Assembly: GCA_963933095.1 (NCBI GenBank)
Contig: CAWVSV010000101.1
Span: 1 to 7,040 of the forward strand
Length of the DNA stretch: 7,040 bases
Direction: 5' to 3'
Origin: UBA1124 sp963933095
GTDB taxonomy: Bacteria; Pseudomonadota; Gammaproteobacteria; Pseudomonadales; Cellvibrionaceae
Part shown: piece after piece, positions 5,824 through 7,040 of the stretch
Numbering within the stretch: position 1 is the first letter of the stretch
Layout: each line of letters opens with the position of its first letter
Position numbers and translations under genes: made by a program
The notes under the pieces: model-generated
What the model saw: only the letters and a program-made list of their open reading frames with translations
Told to the model about the DNA's origin: nothing
The model's database searches: none

Positions 5824-5911
5824 ATCTTGAGTTTAAAACCCAGTTCATGGGCTTTATTCTAATCGCATACACAGTAAGCCCGTTTGGGCGCAACGAATTT
5901 TGAGGTCACCA
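5824..5911 (+). other. recA leader with mutually exclusive hairpins
   Basis: Four segments can pair in two ways. CCCA (5839-5842) pairs with TGGG (5848-5851), and GCCC (5878-5881) pairs with GGGC (5886-5889). Alternatively, ATGGGCTT (5847-5854) pairs with AAGCCCGT (5876-5883), 8 bp with one G-U, which breaks both small hairpins. The ribosome binding site GAGG (5902-5905) lies 12 nt beyond the last hairpin. No T-run follows, so effects on translation or RNA stability are likelier than attenuation. Confidence 0.45.
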
Positions 5912-6952
5912 ATGGACGCGAATAAACAAAAAGCACTCGATGCCGCCATGAGCCAAATTGAACGTCAGTTCGGTAAGGGTACTGTGATGCGTATGGGCGA
6001 CAAAGAGCTGCAGCAGATTCCTGCGATTTCCACAGGTTCGCTGGGCTTGGATGTTGCGCTTGGTATAGGCGGCCTGCCTAAGGGCCGTATTTGTGAAATC
6101 TACGGGCCGGAATCCTCCGGTAAAACCACTTTGACCCTGCAGGTTATAGCCGAAGCTCAGCGCAAAGGTGATACCTGTGCTTTTATTGATGCAGAGCACG
6201 CACTGGATCCAATCTATGCGGGCAAGCTGGGCGTTAATGTCGACGATTTAATTGTATCTCAGCCAGATACTGGTGAGCAGGCACTGGAAGTGGCCGATAT
6301 GCTGGTTCGCTCTGGTGCCATTGATGTGCTGGTGATCGACTCGGTTGCAGCACTAACGCCTAAGGCTGAAATTGAAGGCGAAATGGGTGACCACCACGTG
6401 GGTTTGCAAGCGCGTTTGATGTCGCAGGCGCTGCGTAAGATGACCGGTAATATTAAAAATGCCAATGTCTTGGCCATTTTTATTAACCAGATTCGTATGA
6501 AAATTGGTGTAATGTTCGGCAATCCTGAAACCACCACTGGTGGTAATGCGTTAAAGTTTTATTCTTCAGTGCGCCTCGATATTCGCCGCATTGGTGCAGT
6601 AAAAGATGGCGACGAAGTTATTGGTAATGAAACTCGCGTTAAAGTGGTTAAAAATAAGGTGGCGCCGCCATTTAAACAGGCTGAATTTCAGATACTTTAC
6701 GGCAAGGGTATTAACCGCATGGGTGAAGTCTTAGACGCCGCAGTATCGCTGGGCTTCGCCGACAAAGCAGGTTCTTGGTACAGTTACAAGGGTGATAAAA
6801 TAGGTCAAGGTAAAAACAATGTACTGAAATTTTTGGCGGAAAACCCCGATATTGCCAGTGAACTCGAGGCGCGCGTGCGAGCCGAGTTACTCGGTGAACC
6901 CGAGGTTGTAGAGTCTAAGCCCGCGAAGGCCAAAGCAAAAACTCCAGCATAA
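5912..6952 (+). CDS. recA: Recombinase RecA
   Basis: RecA forms ATP-dependent filaments on single-stranded DNA, drives strand exchange, and stimulates LexA self-cleavage to start the SOS response. The protein has 346 residues. Walker A GPESSGKT is at 65-72, the catalytic Glu is Glu95 in FIDAEHALDP, and Walker B VLVIDSV is at 139-145. The DNA-binding loop L2 lies about 194-209, with MFGNPETTTGG. The ATG at 5912 is chosen because GAGG (5902-5905) lies 6 nt upstream and the protein then begins MDANKQKALDAAM as in the family; an in-frame TTG at 5900 would put the ribosome binding site inside the gene. Its end is odd: the last residues, KPAKAKAKTPA, are basic, where E. coli RecA has an acidic tail that tempers its activity. 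A LexA-controlled promoter lies upstream and a terminator immediately follows. recX is not seen in the 88 nt remaining. Confidence 0.98.
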   Translation: MDANKQKALDAAMSQIERQFGKGTVMRMGDKELQQIPAISTGSLGLDVALGIGGLPKGRICEIYGPESSGKTTLTLQVIAEAQRKGDTCAFIDAEHALDPIYAGKLGVNVDDLIVSQPDTGEQALEVADMLVRSGAIDVLVIDSVAALTPKAEIEGEMGDHHVGLQARLMSQALRKMTGNIKNANVLAIFINQIRMKIGVMFGNPETTTGGNALKFYSSVRLDIRRIGAVKDGDEVIGNETRVKVVKNKVAPPFKQAEFQILYGKGINRMGEVLDAAVSLGFADKAGSWYSYKGDKIGQGKNNVLKFLAENPDIASELEARVRAELLGEPEVVESKPAKAKAKTPA

Positions 6953-6954
6953 AT

Positions 6955-6979
6955 AAAAGCCACCTTAGGGTGGCTTTTT
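6955..6979 (+). terminator. Rho-independent terminator of recA
   Basis: GCCACC (6959-6964) pairs with GGTGGC (6969-6974) around the loop TTAG, followed by five Ts (6975-6979) and preceded by four As. It starts 2 nt after the recA stop, so most recA transcripts should be monocistronic. Confidence 0.92.
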
Positions 6980-7040
6980 ATGTTCAGGACGAACGGTATG
7001 CCATGAGTGCATGGATGTACAGGAATGGCGATGTTCAGGA
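6980..7040. repeat. Start of a 51-nt-period repeat after recA
   Basis: ATGTTCAGGA at 6980-6989 recurs exactly at 7031-7040, where the window ends, giving a period of 51 nt. A one-mismatch form, ATGTACAGGA, occurs at 7014-7023. The unit contains the dyads GTTC/GAAC (6982-6994) and CCATG/CATGG (about 7001-7014). The period is exactly 17 codons and two of the three forward frames are open across it, one reading DERYAMSAWMYRNGDVQ. From memory, similar repeats occur between genes in some marine gammaproteobacteria and are at times annotated as tiny ORFs. I treat it as an intergenic repeat and not as a gene. Confidence 0.6.

Noticed and set aside
5900..5911. A longer RecA starting at TTG 5900
   Set aside because: The ribosome binding site GAGG at 5902-5905 would lie inside the gene, and the ATG at 5912 gives the family's usual N-terminus.
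6259..6537. A minus-strand ORF inside recA
   Set aside because: It lies fully within a highly conserved gene and shows no start site or recognisable domain.

Overview
The window reads as chromosomal DNA of a gammaproteobacterium. Gene content and order (nlpD, rpoS, then fdxA and mutS on the opposite strand, then recA) match the neighbourhood known in Pseudomonas and related Cellvibrionales/Alteromonadales-type bacteria. RpoS, FdxA and RecA look closest to pseudomonad-like homologues. Moderate base composition, AT-rich spacers and a 17-codon-period repeat after recA point to a non-Pseudomonas, perhaps marine, relative. The taxonomic placement is inference from remembered sequences.

Layout: 1-174 is an AT-rich upstream region without a gene. 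nlpD (175-972) encodes an outer-membrane LysM/LytM lipoprotein that activates cell-separation amidases. rpoS (1104-2150) encodes the stationary-phase/general stress sigma factor and follows in the same direction. A strong hairpin terminator ends rpoS. The rpoS-fdxA spacer holds a decayed, colinear partial copy of the ferredoxin gene (about 2246-2364) and a second, bidirectional terminator. fdxA (2429-2752, minus) encodes a 7Fe ferredoxin. mutS (2871-5549, minus) encodes the mismatch-recognition ATPase. No convincing terminator separates mutS from fdxA.

The mutS-recA spacer (5550-5911) is divergent and dense in structure. It holds a minus-strand intrinsic terminator ahead of mutS, a long AT-rich hairpin, a 19-bp tandem duplication that creates a second LexA-type site, a canonical LexA box overlapping the -35 of a good sigma-70 promoter, and a recA leader with mutually exclusive hairpins. 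recA (5912-6952) is intact and followed by a terminator. Directly against that terminator begins a 51-nt-period repeat that runs off the window.

Functionally the window joins stress response (rpoS), DNA repair (mutS, recA under SOS control), an iron-sulfur electron carrier, and envelope remodelling. The genes are ordinary housekeeping genes and I see no undescribed multi-gene system. The new material is between genes: the ferredoxin relic, the remodelled SOS operator, the recA leader, the repeat after recA, and dyads around the nlpD start.
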